Assembly: GCF_001976145.1 (NCBI RefSeq)
Contig: NZ_MOXD01000004.1
Coordinates: 372,482-436,481, forward strand
Length of the DNA stretch: 64,000 bases
Direction of reading: 5' to 3'
From: Serratia oryzae
GTDB lineage: Bacteria; Pseudomonadota; Gammaproteobacteria; Enterobacterales; Enterobacteriaceae
The notes below the pieces were generated by a model, which saw only the letters and a program-made list of their open reading frames with translations, was not told the origin of the DNA and did not search any database. Position numbers and translations under genes: made by a program. Positions 39,821-49,275 of the stretch are shown here, piece after piece. Every line of letters begins with the position of its first letter. The first letter of the stretch is position 1.

Positions 39821-40253
39821 TTTGTTATTACCTTTTTAAAGCCTTTCAGATGCTGCCTTCGATAAGTATAATCAGCAAGTAAACTATTTCTTGTTGTCAT
39901 TACGAGAACGACTTTTCACCCCTCCCGTTCAACATAAGAATATTCTTGCATTCAGAGACAGAAGAAGAAATCAGCAATACCTTATTCTACTGTCACCCTG
40001 CGCCTACAGCTGTAGGAAGCAAAGTAGGCAAGAATCTCGATTTGTTATTACCTTTTCAAAGCCATTCAGATGCTGCTTTCAATAAATAGCGTCAGCAAAC
40101 AAACTATCCCTTATTGTCATTACGAGAACGACTCTTCATCCCCCCCGTTCAACATGAGAATATTCTTGCATTCAGAGACAGAATAAGAAATCAGCATCAC
40201 CTTATTCTACTGTGGCTCTGTTCCCACCGCTGTAGGAATCATCGTCAGTAAGA
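39821..40253. repeat. 220-bp direct tandem duplication upstream of fimbrial operon 2
   Basis: Copy 1 (39821-40033) and copy 2 (40041-40253) stay in exact 220-bp register. Examples: TTTGTTATTACC at 39821 and 40041, GTCATTACGAGAACGAC in both, GAATATTCTTGCATTCAGAGACAGAA in both, and CTTATTCTACTGT at 39981 and 40201. Identity is roughly 80-85% by eye. It sits 190-620 bp upstream of the pilin start, in the likely regulatory region. Confidence 0.9.
40003..40016. promoter_or_regulatory. Perfect palindrome CCTACAGCTGTAGG (possible EvgA box)
   Basis: A 14-bp perfect palindrome near the end of copy 1 of the 220-bp repeat. Its shape, CCTACA and TGTAGG arms, recalls from memory the inverted repeat reported for EvgA, and evgA is in this window. 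In copy 2 only the right arm GCTGTAGGAA (40229-40238) survives. Binding is inferred only. Confidence 0.35.
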
Positions 40254-40353
40254 AAAAGGGTTCAGCGCTGATAGCGTTATACAGTACCGACCGGGCAACG
40301 GTAGGCAATGGAAACGGCATCTGCTCCAGTAGATTTGCCACTCTAATTGGCAT

Positions 40354-40480
40354 ATATACCAAAATAATTCGAGTTGTTTGTAGGCGGCAAGCGAGTGAGT
40401 CCCCATTAACATAGCCCTACTACATGGCCAGGTGAGCGAATACTGCAAGCCCCCAACAACTTGAAATATGATAGGTATAT
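40354..40480. repeat. ERIC element without insertion (copy 3)
   Basis: About 127 bp, the canonical ERIC length. The ends are ATATACC...AAATAATTCGAGTTG and CAACTTGAAATATGATAGGTATA. The inner part, GTAGGCGGCAAGCGAGTGAGTCCCC, is near consensus, but the central palindrome is degenerate. Confidence 0.85.
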
Positions 40481-41443
40481 TGTATCCAGACCTTGCCTGA
40501 GTATAGGCTCGTCATACTTCTGATATCAAATACTGTTGCCAATACACAAACTGTCGACTCCATGTCCACGTTGTCATTTAAAGGTAGTTAATTAAACAGT
40601 GTGAGCTTTTGTTGGCCCAAAAAAACCGCCACTATCTATATGATAGTGGTTGATTTATCCATGTTTATTAAAACAATAGGGAGGTTAAAGCATAGTTTTA
40701 ATAATTAGTAGTCCATTACATCACTCATTATTGGAATGGTGGTGATTGTTGCAAAGAAAATTGTTGTTGAAAAGTTATTTTAATTGGGGGTTGAATTTCA
40801 CCATAAAAAACCAACTTAATAATAAAATGTTTTTTTATTTTCTGTAAGCCTGTCATGTGATCTGTTTTTTTAGTGTTTTGTGCTGATTAATGACTGTATT
40901 TTTATTTTATTTACCGAAAATAGGATTTTTACAATGAATTTATCCACAAAAAGAATTTAGGCTATCATAGTAAGTTAATCTCGGAGCGCCTCACGCTGTT
41001 ATTTCTAAGAACCTATCATTCCTTATGTTACAATAACGTAAAGTGATGATTGGCTTACTCATAGTGCCATTGGTAATTTTTTAAGCCCTTTCATTCGATC
41101 GAGTAATGATCGTATATTAAAAATCCTACTAAAAAATCTCATTAACAAATATAATGAATAGGGCGCTGTTCTTGTGATTACCTAAAAATAAATTGTAATT
41201 TTACCTAAGAATAATCAATTTCACAAAGAAGTCGAAAGGATTTCTCTTCGATAGCCAAAGAGGAAAGATAGAATTGGTCGCAATATAGGCCGCAATAGCC
41301 GCAGCGTATTCAAAAAAACTAACGAAAGGCAGTTGAACTTTGGATTTGACTAAGGGGGGGTGGAATGCCGTCGAGCAGCTTGATGTAAAATTTTTGTACC
41401 ATGAATGGGCCACCATCTCCCTGTGTGGCCCGAGTCACAAAGA

Positions 41444-42628
41444 TTACTCGCTTTTGCTCCCATCCTGATCGTTGCTGAAGAAGGTATCCAGATTAAGATC
41501 GCGATTAATTGTCTCACCATTTAAAGAGCGCACCAACAATTCACTGCCGAGTAGCTGGAGTGAAAGCACTGCATCGGGTTTTACCCGTTTTATCTTGCTC
41601 ATATTCTGGCTTTCATTCACCAAAGTGATGGTTTTTGTGTCTGCCCCACCCACCTCTTTGGCAGCCAGGATGATAAATGCGTTGACCGCGTCGCTTTCGG
41701 TCAAGGCAACAATATATTTTGCCTTTTCAGCGCCAGCCAAGGTTAACGTTGTAACGGAAGAGGGATCGCCCTCAACCACATCGGCGTGCTCGGGAAAAAA
41801 TTGCTTATTTCCCGGTTCGCAAACCAGGGTGACCTTGCCCCCGCTTTCCGTCAGTCCTTTATAAACGTTTTGCGCCAGCGAAGAGATACCGATAATAATA
41901 TAGTGATTTCTACGTATCATGTGTGAAAATCGCCCTTTCATAATATGCTGAAGATTTTGACTGATTAGCGAGCCAGCGATAGATGCTACAGATGCAGCAA
42001 AGATCGTAATACCAAAGATAATCACCGTTAGCGTAAACATGCGCGCTAACGTGGTATGTGGAGTAATATCGCCAAAGCCGACGGTAGACATGCAGACAAT
42101 GGCAAAATAAAACGCCGTGGGCAGATCGGTTATCTTAGGGGTGTACTGTTCCCCAAGGTACAATGTTCCCAGCATGCTATAGACAATCAACGAAGCCATA
42201 CTGGCAATAGCAAAAAAGCTGGTGCTCCCTAAGCTGTGGTGATCGAAACGGCGCCAGAAGATCATCAAGCCGACGATAGTAAGCAGCGAATACCACACCA
42301 ACGCCGTGACTTGTTTGAAGATAAAGATTTCGACGATGACGATACAACCAAACAGGATCAACGAGAAAAACCAAGCAAGACGTGCCTTCAGAAGCAGGAT
42401 GATCGCCATAAAGATCAGTACTATGCCAATCATAAGGCGGGGAATATCCATGGTATCGAGAAATCCCATGGTTTCATGCCAAGAGTTGGTGCTATTCAGC
42501 AGGTCATGAGAATGCTGCAACAGCCGCCAAAAAATCGGGCTAAGTATCAAGTACCCGTTATGTGCAACCATTAACGCCAAGACTAGCGTGACAGGTATGA
42601 AGCGTTCTATCTTTTTCAGGACGTTCAT
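41444..42628 (-). CDS. kch: Kch-like voltage-gated potassium channel with RCK domain
   Basis: 394 aa from ATG 42628, preceded by GGTGAG; a GTG three codons upstream is the alternative. Six hydrophobic helices in the first about 210 residues are followed by the K+ selectivity filter 'TVGFGD' inside 'CMSTVGFGDITPHT'. The cytosolic part (about 235-385) is an RCK/TrkA-N Rossmann domain: 'HYIIIGISSLAQNVYKGL', 'DVVEGDPSSVTTLTLAGAEKAKYIVALTESDAVNAFIILAAKE'. Length and order fit E. coli Kch (417 aa), with clear divergence. It is monocistronic; neighbours are unrelated. Confidence 0.85.
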   Translation of the reverse strand: MNVLKKIERFIPVTLVLALMVAHNGYLILSPIFWRLLQHSHDLLNSTNSWHETMGFLDTMDIPRLMIGIVLIFMAIILLLKARLAWFFSLILFGCIVIVEIFIFKQVTALVWYSLLTIVGLMIFWRRFDHHSLGSTSFFAIASMASLIVYSMLGTLYLGEQYTPKITDLPTAFYFAIVCMSTVGFGDITPHTTLARMFTLTVIIFGITIFAASVASIAGSLISQNLQHIMKGRFSHMIRRNHYIIIGISSLAQNVYKGLTESGGKVTLVCEPGNKQFFPEHADVVEGDPSSVTTLTLAGAEKAKYIVALTESDAVNAFIILAAKEVGGADTKTITLVNESQNMSKIKRVKPDAVLSLQLLGSELLVRSLNGETINRDLNLDTFFSNDQDGSKSE

Positions 42629-43404
42629 TGAACTCACCGACTTCCCCCACTATACCCAAAAATAAAAAACGCGATGTTTTTTTGAACAACTTTCATGTTG
42701 ACCGCGAGAGATACTGCTCTGAATTGGGCAAAGTAGCAGAGTCAACACCAAGCAGCTTGAAGTATGATGTATAAACTAATCAAAAAAACACCCCGGATAA
42801 CAAGCACTCCTCTGCTTCATTGTAGATTCAACCCGCCTTAAACGCATGAGTTTATTATACCGGTAAGCCAATATAGGAAATGTGAAATAATTTTATAAGC
42901 ATGAATATTCTTTGATTAGATTTGGTGTTGTATTTCCATACTTTATTAATATCAATCATTGAATGTTCATATTACCTTTCTTACTCAATATTTTTATAAA
43001 ACCAGGTGTAATGAGAGGGGATGAGAAGCGAAGTGAGAGCAATAAAAACCAGACGCAGGTTAAAAATGATTCGAGTGAGCGGGAAAAAACGCAGTGCATT
43101 TTGAACGCAATCTGTGTTTACCCCAAAATGGCAAGGCCCAGACTTGGGCCTAGTCACGAAGTAAGGGAGTGAAAAGCTTGATTTGAACTGCTTATGCATT
43201 GGGCCCAAGGGGTAAGCCCCAGCTTTGCGGCCGACGATTCCCCGAAGAATAAGCATTACCTTGATTATACGCTTACGACAAACCCATGACGGTAGCAGTA
43301 AATAGACAATCCCAGCTAGGTTATAAAGTGAGATTTTTTGACTTTAAAAACATCAGAAATTAGATTGCTTAGCCGTAGAGCGAACTTCTTAGCGTGGTTT
43401 ATGC
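42629..43404. other. Intergenic region between kch and a LuxR-type gene
   Basis: No gene supported. At 42648-42775 lie traces of an ERIC element: TATACCCAAAAATAA near the left and CAACACCAAGCAGCTTGAAGTATGATGTATA at the right. At 43125-43220 there are GC-rich short inverted repeats (GGCCCAGACTTGGGCC, GGGCCCAAGGGG) in an otherwise AT-rich stretch, probably another decayed repeat. Confidence 0.5.
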
Positions 43405-43938
43405 TTATAGTGCAGACTCATATATAAAAGCATCATCCTCTTTTCTACTTCTATCGTTTGAAAACATCTTGCTATAGAGTGAAATACGATTGTCGATCTT
43501 CAGTTTAAGCATGATATTTCTACGATGAGCGTAAAATGTTTTCATTTTCACACCTAACTTTTCAAGTATGTCAGGGACAGCCATCCCTTCCTGCATGCAG
43601 CTCAAAATCTCGCACTCTCGACTTGAAAGATGATGTTTAACGCGATATTTATACCTGGAGTCATTCACAATAATGAACGATAAAATCTCACTTGGTTTGC
43701 TCCCTTTGTCTATAAAAGAAATATCCCCCATATCTTTTAAGTAGTAATAGTCAAAGTCATTAGAGATAAACGCAATGACACGCTTATTCTCATCTGGATT
43801 AAAGTCGATCTCATTGTAGTTACTATAGTCTACGTCAACAATATAGTAATACTCATCAATCAACTCAGGTGTTAATAGCGCAGAGACACCTACAATAAAA
43901 AAGTAGTTGTCTGAAAAAACAGATTTTGACAAGTGCAT
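43405..43938 (-). CDS. Small LuxR-family transcription regulator
   Basis: 177 aa. The N-terminal half (about 1-105) has receiver-like size but no canonical acidic pair or phospho-Asp context. The C-terminal HTH 'HHLSSRECEILSCMQEGMAVPDILEKLGVKMKTFYAHRRNIMLKLKI' is LuxR/GerE type. It resembles in build the regulator at 15331 and the FimZ/FimW or CsgD-type regulators of surface structures. It stands alone, with AT-rich flanks. The target is unknown. Confidence 0.75.
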   Translation of the reverse strand: MHLSKSVFSDNYFFIVGVSALLTPELIDEYYYIVDVDYSNYNEIDFNPDENKRVIAFISNDFDYYYLKDMGDISFIDKGSKPSEILSFIIVNDSRYKYRVKHHLSSRECEILSCMQEGMAVPDILEKLGVKMKTFYAHRRNIMLKLKIDNRISLYSKMFSNDRSRKEDDAFIYESAL

Positions 43939-44936
43939 AAGATTCCCTATATTGGCACCTCTTCTTGATCAATAGATTTTTGTTGCCGTCCATATTTTCT
44001 TAATTCAAATCTACATCAAATGAAAAATCATGACATCACAAAATTTAAGCTATTTATTTAACAATTTCAAAAAAAACTTTTACACCTTAAAATTTAATCA
44101 CACAAGGATAAAAACATTATTTTTTATAAAAAAATAACATATAGTTTCAAAAAAACGGCAAAAAACAGTGTTGCAAACAAATTGAATAATGGGGGTTAAG
44201 TCAAATTAATGCACGTTTCTAACAGCCTCTATTTGCAAAATTACAATTATTAAGACCTTTCTTAGCAATAATTCTAACATCGATGCTCTATCATCCCTTT
44301 CATTCAATTGCCCTACATTCTTTCATCAATGGTAATAATAAGGAATCAGCTATGCCGGATATTTTTGCCATCTGAATCCTACAGGTATAGGAAGATTGGT
44401 AACATGTACATCACCTTTCAAGATAGAGCAAAATTGGCTATGCTACACTGCTCATTAGAGCGTTGAGATATTAGTTTAAAAGAGGGCTGTTGCACACTGC
44501 TTCGTGGCTATGTGAGTGTGATGAACATTAATGTGATCTGTAGGGAGATGTTCCTGATGGATGGGACGTGAACTGTTTTACTGGGGCTTCTGGATGTTAT
44601 CGATGCCAGGCTCTTAAAAAACCTTTCACCCGCGCTTTATCTGAAGGAAATATTTTTGGGTATCATGCTGAAACCTTTTATGATTAGGTTTTTAATTTCA
44701 CAACATTCATAATGTTAGCGTATTGGTTAAAAAATTTTTTTAGTTAGTGGTTGCTTTACGTCAGATTTGAATCGGGAGCTTATCCCGATAACAAGAGCGA
44801 TAATGTTACCGTCAGGCACGGATCAAAACTGTGTATGGCTGCTTACGGTCGTGGGTATCGTCACCCCGTCGTGTAACTGTTTTTTGGGGCCTATTCCAAC
44901 GATTTTATCCCTACAAAATAAGTGATCCGAATATCG
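43939..44936. other. Gene-free AT-rich region
   Basis: About 1 kb with no credible gene. The near-palindrome TCCTACAGGTATAGGA lies at 44377-44392. The right part (44400-44930) has higher GC and may be debris of the adjacent IS630-type element, but I cannot read any protein in it. Confidence 0.5.
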
Positions 44937-45644
44937 CTAAACTTTTGCCAGCCTATGTTTACCACCGGGGAATGGGCAGGCAGTTGCCATAAAATGGCGG
45001 ACTTTTTTCAGTAATTGCCACAGGGTGCGGCATTGATGATTATGGGTGATTGTCTCGTGTAACGCCTGCCATAGCCACTCAACATGATTCACCCACGGTG
45101 AATACACCGGCTGATATATCACACTGAATTTCGGGTCTTCTTTCAGCCAACGCTGTGTTTCCCGGCTTTTGTGGATGATGTAGTTATCCACGATGAGCGT
45201 GATTGTTTTTGCCCGCTGATACGTCGCCTTCACCGCCATTTTTTCTTCTTTGCGCGGGTCACGAATATGGAGTGTAGGTGCGGCTCTGCGCCATACCAGA
45301 CCAGCAGCAGGCAGCCAGCGGCGAACCGTGGAAGCATGTCACTGATAACCGGTTATCTCATTGATTTTTATTGCCATCAGCTCTGTACTCCAGCGTGAAC
45401 GCTGATAGCCAAAGTCACCTGGCGTGTGTTTCACCGGCTCACGTAAAAACGTGCAGATATGCTCAAAAGGCCAGCAGCGTCCACGTCCGGGGGAAAGCGA
45501 TTCCAGACCGTCGATACCATAAAGGGTAAACCAGTTAATCCGGCGAATAATGGAAGAACGTGCATGGTTTTTGCCGCGCGTTCTGTGAATCGTTTTTTGC
45601 ATCAGGCGTCTTTCACTACGGGGTATTGGTGCTATTATCGGCAT
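44937..45644 (-). pseudogene. Decayed IS630-family transposase
   Basis: One continuous frame from ATG 45644 to the stop at 44937, interrupted by an in-frame TGA at 45339-45341. The N-terminal part reads MPIIAPIPRSERRLMQKTIH, then 'RINWFTLYGIDGLESLSPGRGR' and 'KHTPGDFGYQRSRWSTELMAIKINEITGYQ'. After the stop it continues 'HASTVRRWLPAAGLVW' and then jumps to 'TLIVDNYIIHKSRETQRWL' and 'YSPWVNHVEWLWQALHETITHNH'. Compared with full IS630-type transposases from memory (about 340 aa), a short N-terminal and a long central segment with catalytic Asp residues are missing. It cannot be active. Confidence 0.85.
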
Positions 45645-45748
45645 CGCTCAGTCCGGTTGGTGATTTGTGATGTTTGGCGATTAATCAGATCACACAATCC
45701 GGGCTGAGTTCCCTTCAAGTGATCTCTACTATTTGGAACGCTTATTTA

Positions 45749-45778
45749 GGCAGAAGGCCGTAAGGCTTTCTGCTTTGA
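45749..45778. terminator. Hairpin, possible terminator
   Basis: GGCAGAAGGCC, GTAA loop, GGCTTTCTGCTTT: a stem with one mismatch followed by TTT. It lies between the IS remnant and the tna operon. It may belong to the element or be a stray terminator. Confidence 0.4.
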
Positions 45779-45964
45779 GTCGGATCTTTTAATGGTCAGT
45801 ATCTCTTGTGGTCAGGCGGTAACACCGCAATCCTCTGCTGAAGCATCTTTTTATGAATCGGAGAGACACAGCGTATCTGGGGGCCGAACGATATCTTTAA
45901 TTGAACGCTCTGTTAAAAAAATGTATACGGAATTAGCCTGTGTTAGATAGCATACTTAATGGGT

Positions 45965-45980
45965 TGTGAATCTAGTCACA
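45965..45980 (+). promoter_or_regulatory. Perfect CRP (cAMP receptor) site of the tna operon
   Basis: TGTGA-N6-TCACA is exactly the CRP consensus core. Its centre (45972.5) lies about 61 bp before a predicted start near 46033, matching the class I geometry of the E. coli tna promoter. A possible -10 is TAATGT at 46020-46025. Confidence 0.85.
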
Positions 45981-46055
45981 ATCCCTCGAAATACTCATAG
46001 ACAAATAAATTCATTGCAATAATGTAGCATTACGTCTAATGAGGGTTGATATATT

Positions 46056-46133
46056 ATGATTATCTTAAATGGCACATATATAACCTCGAAGTGGTTCAAC
46101 ATTGACCATATGATCGTCAATCATCGTCCTTGA
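46056..46133 (+). CDS. tnaC: TnaC leader peptide (tryptophan-sensing)
   Basis: 25 codons plus TGA; GAGGG lies 11 nt upstream. The core 'SKWFNID' and end 'HRP' equal E. coli TnaC (24 aa). The key residues keep their spacing: Trp13, Asp17, Ile20 and Pro25 correspond to E. coli W12, D16, I19 and P24. The N-terminal part and the residues before HRP (HMIVN for NKIVD) differ. In E. coli, tryptophan bound in the ribosome stops release at the UGA, masks the rut site and so prevents Rho termination before tnaA. Too short for ordinary gene callers. Confidence 0.93.
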   Translation: MIILNGTYITSKWFNIDHMIVNHRP

Positions 46134-46200
46134 TCTCTCCCTTCCTGCTGAAAAATATAAACAAGAATAGATTCAACGTAATCTGTTTTGTTTAGCATGC
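46134..46200 (+). promoter_or_regulatory. rut/boxA-like Rho attenuation segment of the tna leader
   Basis: Directly after the TnaC stop comes a C/T-rich run (CTCTCCCTTCCTGC), then 'ATAGATTCAACGTAATCTGTTTTGTTT', which closely follows the E. coli tna leader from memory. It is the expected Rho loading site that a stalled ribosome covers. 262 nt separate tnaC and tnaA. Confidence 0.65.
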
Positions 46201-46395
46201 CCTAAAAAATCAAGTTTCACGAAGGCAGTCGCCAATTAAATATTTTATGGCGCGGCTTGTATAATGCGCTGAGTAAATAAACTTGGCCTGTACACATGAT
46301 GCTTGATGTATTAGGTGTGCTAATAAAAATCGTCATGGCCGTTCATTGTAATGAATGGCTATCAGGCTAGCTATGCTTAAATTAAGGATTATATA

Positions 46396-47811
46396 ATGAA
46401 CAACTTTAAACATTTACCTGAACCATTCCGTATTCGGGTTATTGAACCTGTTAAGCGTACAACAAGAGAGCATCGTGATAATGCGATCATAAAATCAGGA
46501 ATGAACCCTTTCTTACTTGATAGCGAAGATGTATTTATTGATTTACTGACAGATAGTGGTACGGGTGCAGTTACGCAAAATATGCAAGCAGCAATGTTTC
46601 GCGGAGATGAAGCCTATAGTGGAAGCCGGAGCTATTATGCTTTATCCGACGCAGTCAAAAATATTTTCGGATACCAATATACTATTCCGACTCACCAGGG
46701 CCGCGGTGCAGAACAAATTTACATCCCTGTACTGATTAAAAAGCGCGAGCAGGAAAAGGGGTTGGATAGATCAAAAATGGTCACCTTCTCTAACTATTTC
46801 TTTGATACTACCCAGGGGCACAGTCAAGTGAACGGCTGTACTGTCCGGAATGTCTATCTTAAAGAAGCATTTGATACAACAGCCCGATGCGATTTTAAAG
46901 GCGATTTTGATCTTGAAGGCTTGGAAAAAGGTATTCTGGAAGTTGGCGCTAATAATGTGCCTTACATTGTGGCGACAATCACGTGTAACTCTGCCGGCGG
47001 GCAGCCCGTTTCTATGGCAAACTTAAAAGCAATGTATGCTATTGCTCAGAAATACGAAATACCCGTGGTTATGGACTCGGCTCGTTTTGCAGAAAATGCT
47101 TATTTTATCCAGCAAAGAGAAGCTGGGTATAAAGATTGGAGCATAGAGGAAATAACCATGGAGACATATAAGTATGCTGATATGTTAGCCATGTCTGCTA
47201 AAAAGGATGCGATGGTCCCGATGGGGGGGTTATTGTGCATCAAAGATGACAGCTATTTTGATGTTTATACAGAATGCCGAACTCTTTGTGTTGTTCAGGA
47301 GGGGTTCCCTACCTATGGCGGTTTAGAAGGCGGAGCGATGGAGCGTCTTGCTGTAGGGCTTTTTGATGGTATGAATCAAGATTGGCTAGCCTATCGTATT
47401 GCACAGGTTCAGTACTTGGTTGATGGCCTTGAGGCGATTGGCGTCACTTGCCAGCAAGCTGGTGGCCATGCCGCGTTTGTTGATGCGGGCAAGTTACTGC
47501 CTCAGATACCTGCAGAACAATTCCCAGCTCAAGCTCTTGCCTGTGAGCTATATCGAGTAGCAGGGATCAGGGCTGTGGAAATTGGTTCGTTTTTATTGGG
47601 TAGAGATCCCAAAACCGGCAAGCAATTGCCTTGCCCTGCTGAATTGCTTCGTTTGACTATTCCAAGGGCTACCTATACGCAATCGCACATGGATTTTATT
47701 ATTGAAGCCTTTAAGCACGTAAAAGAAAATGCCTCGAACATTAAAGGGTTAACCTTTACATACGAACCTAAGGTCTTGCGCCATTTCACGGCCAGGCTAA
47801 AAGAAGTTTAA
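46396..47811 (+). CDS. tnaA: Tryptophanase (tryptophan indole-lyase)
   Basis: 471 aa, the same length as E. coli TnaA and near identical in most stretches (starts [20 protein letters not shown]). It cleaves L-tryptophan to indole, pyruvate and ammonia with pyridoxal phosphate. The PLP lysine is in '[16 protein letters not shown]' (about residue 270); '[11 protein letters not shown]' carries the Asp/Arg that hold the cofactor. AAGGATTATATA precedes ATG, as in E. coli. Differences from tyrosine phenol-lyase at the N-terminus and the adjoining TnaC leader make TnaA firm. The strain should be indole-positive if expressed. Confidence 0.97.
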   Translation: MNNFKHLPEPFRIRVIEPVKRTTREHRDNAIIKSGMNPFLLDSEDVFIDLLTDSGTGAVTQNMQAAMFRGDEAYSGSRSYYALSDAVKNIFGYQYTIPTHQGRGAEQIYIPVLIKKREQEKGLDRSKMVTFSNYFFDTTQGHSQVNGCTVRNVYLKEAFDTTARCDFKGDFDLEGLEKGILEVGANNVPYIVATITCNSAGGQPVSMANLKAMYAIAQKYEIPVVMDSARFAENAYFIQQREAGYKDWSIEEITMETYKYADMLAMSAKKDAMVPMGGLLCIKDDSYFDVYTECRTLCVVQEGFPTYGGLEGGAMERLAVGLFDGMNQDWLAYRIAQVQYLVDGLEAIGVTCQQAGGHAAFVDAGKLLPQIPAEQFPAQALACELYRVAGIRAVEIGSFLLGRDPKTGKQLPCPAELLRLTIPRATYTQSHMDFIIEAFKHVKENASNIKGLTFTYEPKVLRHFTARLKEV

Positions 47812-47820
47812 TAAAAACAA

Positions 47821-47854
47821 ATTTTGATGGCTATATTTATATAGCCATCAAAAT
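47821..47854 (+). terminator. Perfect hairpin in the tnaA-tnaB gap
   Basis: ATTTTGATGGCTATAT and ATATAGCCATCAAAAT form a 16-bp perfect inverted repeat with TT between them, starting 10 bp after the tnaA stop. AATAATAG follows rather than a U-run, so it may slow or process the transcript more than end it and lower tnaB relative to tnaA. Confidence 0.6.
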
Positions 47855-48024
47855 AATAGATCTATGATGCTTTAAGTTGCATGCGGTTATTCTCTATCAA
47901 CATTGTTGCTCACTATGTTAGGCAATAATAACTCTGTATCTTCGTGTGGCTTGGGTATCATTATCTGATGATTTATTGCTAATAACAATAAATTACATCT
48001 ATTCTCTATAAATAAGAGAGCATC

Positions 48025-49275
48025 ATGGAAGAAACATCAAATACTAAGCACTCCTCCTTTTGGGGGATTATGGTTATAGCGGGCACGGTGATTGGTGGGG
48101 GAATGTTTGCTTTACCGGTTAACCTTGCAGGTGCTTGGTTTTTCTGGGGCGCATTCATATTGATCATAGCCTGGTTTTCAATGCTGCATTCAGGGTTGTT
48201 ACTGCTAGAGGCAAATTTAAACTACCCTGTGGGATCCAGTTTTAATACAATAACAAAAGATTTGATTGGAAGTAAATGGAACGTTGTAAGCGGCATCACC
48301 GTAGCTTTTGTATTGTACATTCTGACTTATGCTTATATTTCTGCAAATGGTGCAATAATAAGCGAAACTATATCAATGAATTCAGGGGGGCATGTTAACT
48401 CTCGATTGGTTGGCATATGCACTGTCGCTTTTGTTGCCACTGTCTTATGGGTTAGTTCGTTGGCTGCAAGTAGAATTACGTCCCTTTTTCTAGGAATAAA
48501 AATAATAGCATTTGTAGTCGTGTTTGGATCACTTTTCTTCCAGGTAGATTATTCAATATTAAAAGATGTTAGCGGTGCTGAAAGTGGCAATAATGGCTAT
48601 TTCCCTTATATTTTTATGGCTATACCTGTGTGCCTGGCCTCCTTTGGTTTTCATGGTAATATTCCCAGTCTTATTATTTGTTATGGCAAGAGAAAAGATA
48701 AGTTAATAAAAAGCATTGTCTTAGGTTCTTTGTTGGCGCTTGTTGTTTACTTGTTTTGGTTATACTGTACGATGGGTAATGTTCATCGTGATAATTTTAA
48801 AGATATCATTGCATCTGGTGGGAACGTAGATTCCCTGGTGAAATCATTTTTAGGGACAAATCAAAGTGGGCTGATAGAGTTTTTCTTGCTTGTTTTTTCT
48901 AATTTAGCCGTTGCTAGCTCATTTTTTGGCGTAACATTAGGCTTGTTTGATTATCTTGCCGATCTATTTAAACTAGATGGCTCTCCTTCTGGGCGTTTTA
49001 AAACAATATTATTAACTTTCTTACCCCCCAGCATTTTATACTTATTGTTCCCTAATGGTTTTATTTATGGGATTGGTGGGGCAGGGCTATGTGCCACAAT
49101 ATGGGCGGTAATAATACCTGCAATTCTTGCTTTGAAATCAAGGGAAAAATTCCCCAAAAAGATATTCACAGTGTGGGGAGGAAAAGCCATTCCGTTTCTA
49201 GTGATCGCTTTTGGCGTCCTGGTTATATTTTGCTGGTTTGGTAGTGCATTTAATATACTGCCAGAGTTTGGTTAA
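48025..49275 (+). CDS. tnaB: Low-affinity tryptophan permease TnaB
   Basis: 416 aa (E. coli TnaB 415). It is an aromatic amino acid permease of the HAAP family with 11 hydrophobic helices. Diagnostic stretches: 'VIAGTVIGGGMFALPV' in helix 1, 'ILIIAWFSMLHSGLLLLEANLNYP', 'ASFGFHGNIPSLIICYGKRKDKL', 'SNLAVASSFFGVTLGLFDYLADLF' and 'PNGFIYGIGGAGLCATIWAVI'. It lies 213 bp after tnaA in the tna operon and imports tryptophan for TnaA. Confidence 0.95.
   Translation: MEETSNTKHSSFWGIMVIAGTVIGGGMFALPVNLAGAWFFWGAFILIIAWFSMLHSGLLLLEANLNYPVGSSFNTITKDLIGSKWNVVSGITVAFVLYILTYAYISANGAIISETISMNSGGHVNSRLVGICTVAFVATVLWVSSLAASRITSLFLGIKIIAFVVVFGSLFFQVDYSILKDVSGAESGNNGYFPYIFMAIPVCLASFGFHGNIPSLIICYGKRKDKLIKSIVLGSLLALVVYLFWLYCTMGNVHRDNFKDIIASGGNVDSLVKSFLGTNQSGLIEFFLLVFSNLAVASSFFGVTLGLFDYLADLFKLDGSPSGRFKTILLTFLPPSILYLLFPNGFIYGIGGAGLCATIWAVIIPAILALKSREKFPKKIFTVWGGKAIPFLVIAFGVLVIFCWFGSAFNILPEFG

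Larger units (their letters stand above)
39632..41443. other. Long AT-rich intergenic region upstream of fimbrial operon 2
   Basis: 1.8 kb without a supportable gene between fimbrial operon 2 and the kch-like gene's 3' end. It contains a 220-bp tandem duplication, a perfect palindrome and an ERIC copy (listed separately). From about 40480 to 41440 it is strongly AT-rich with no recognisable element apart from short hairpins. Confidence 0.6.

Noticed and set aside
39821-40253. CRISPR array
   Set aside because: There are only two long copies at 220 bp, with no short spaced repeats and no cas genes.
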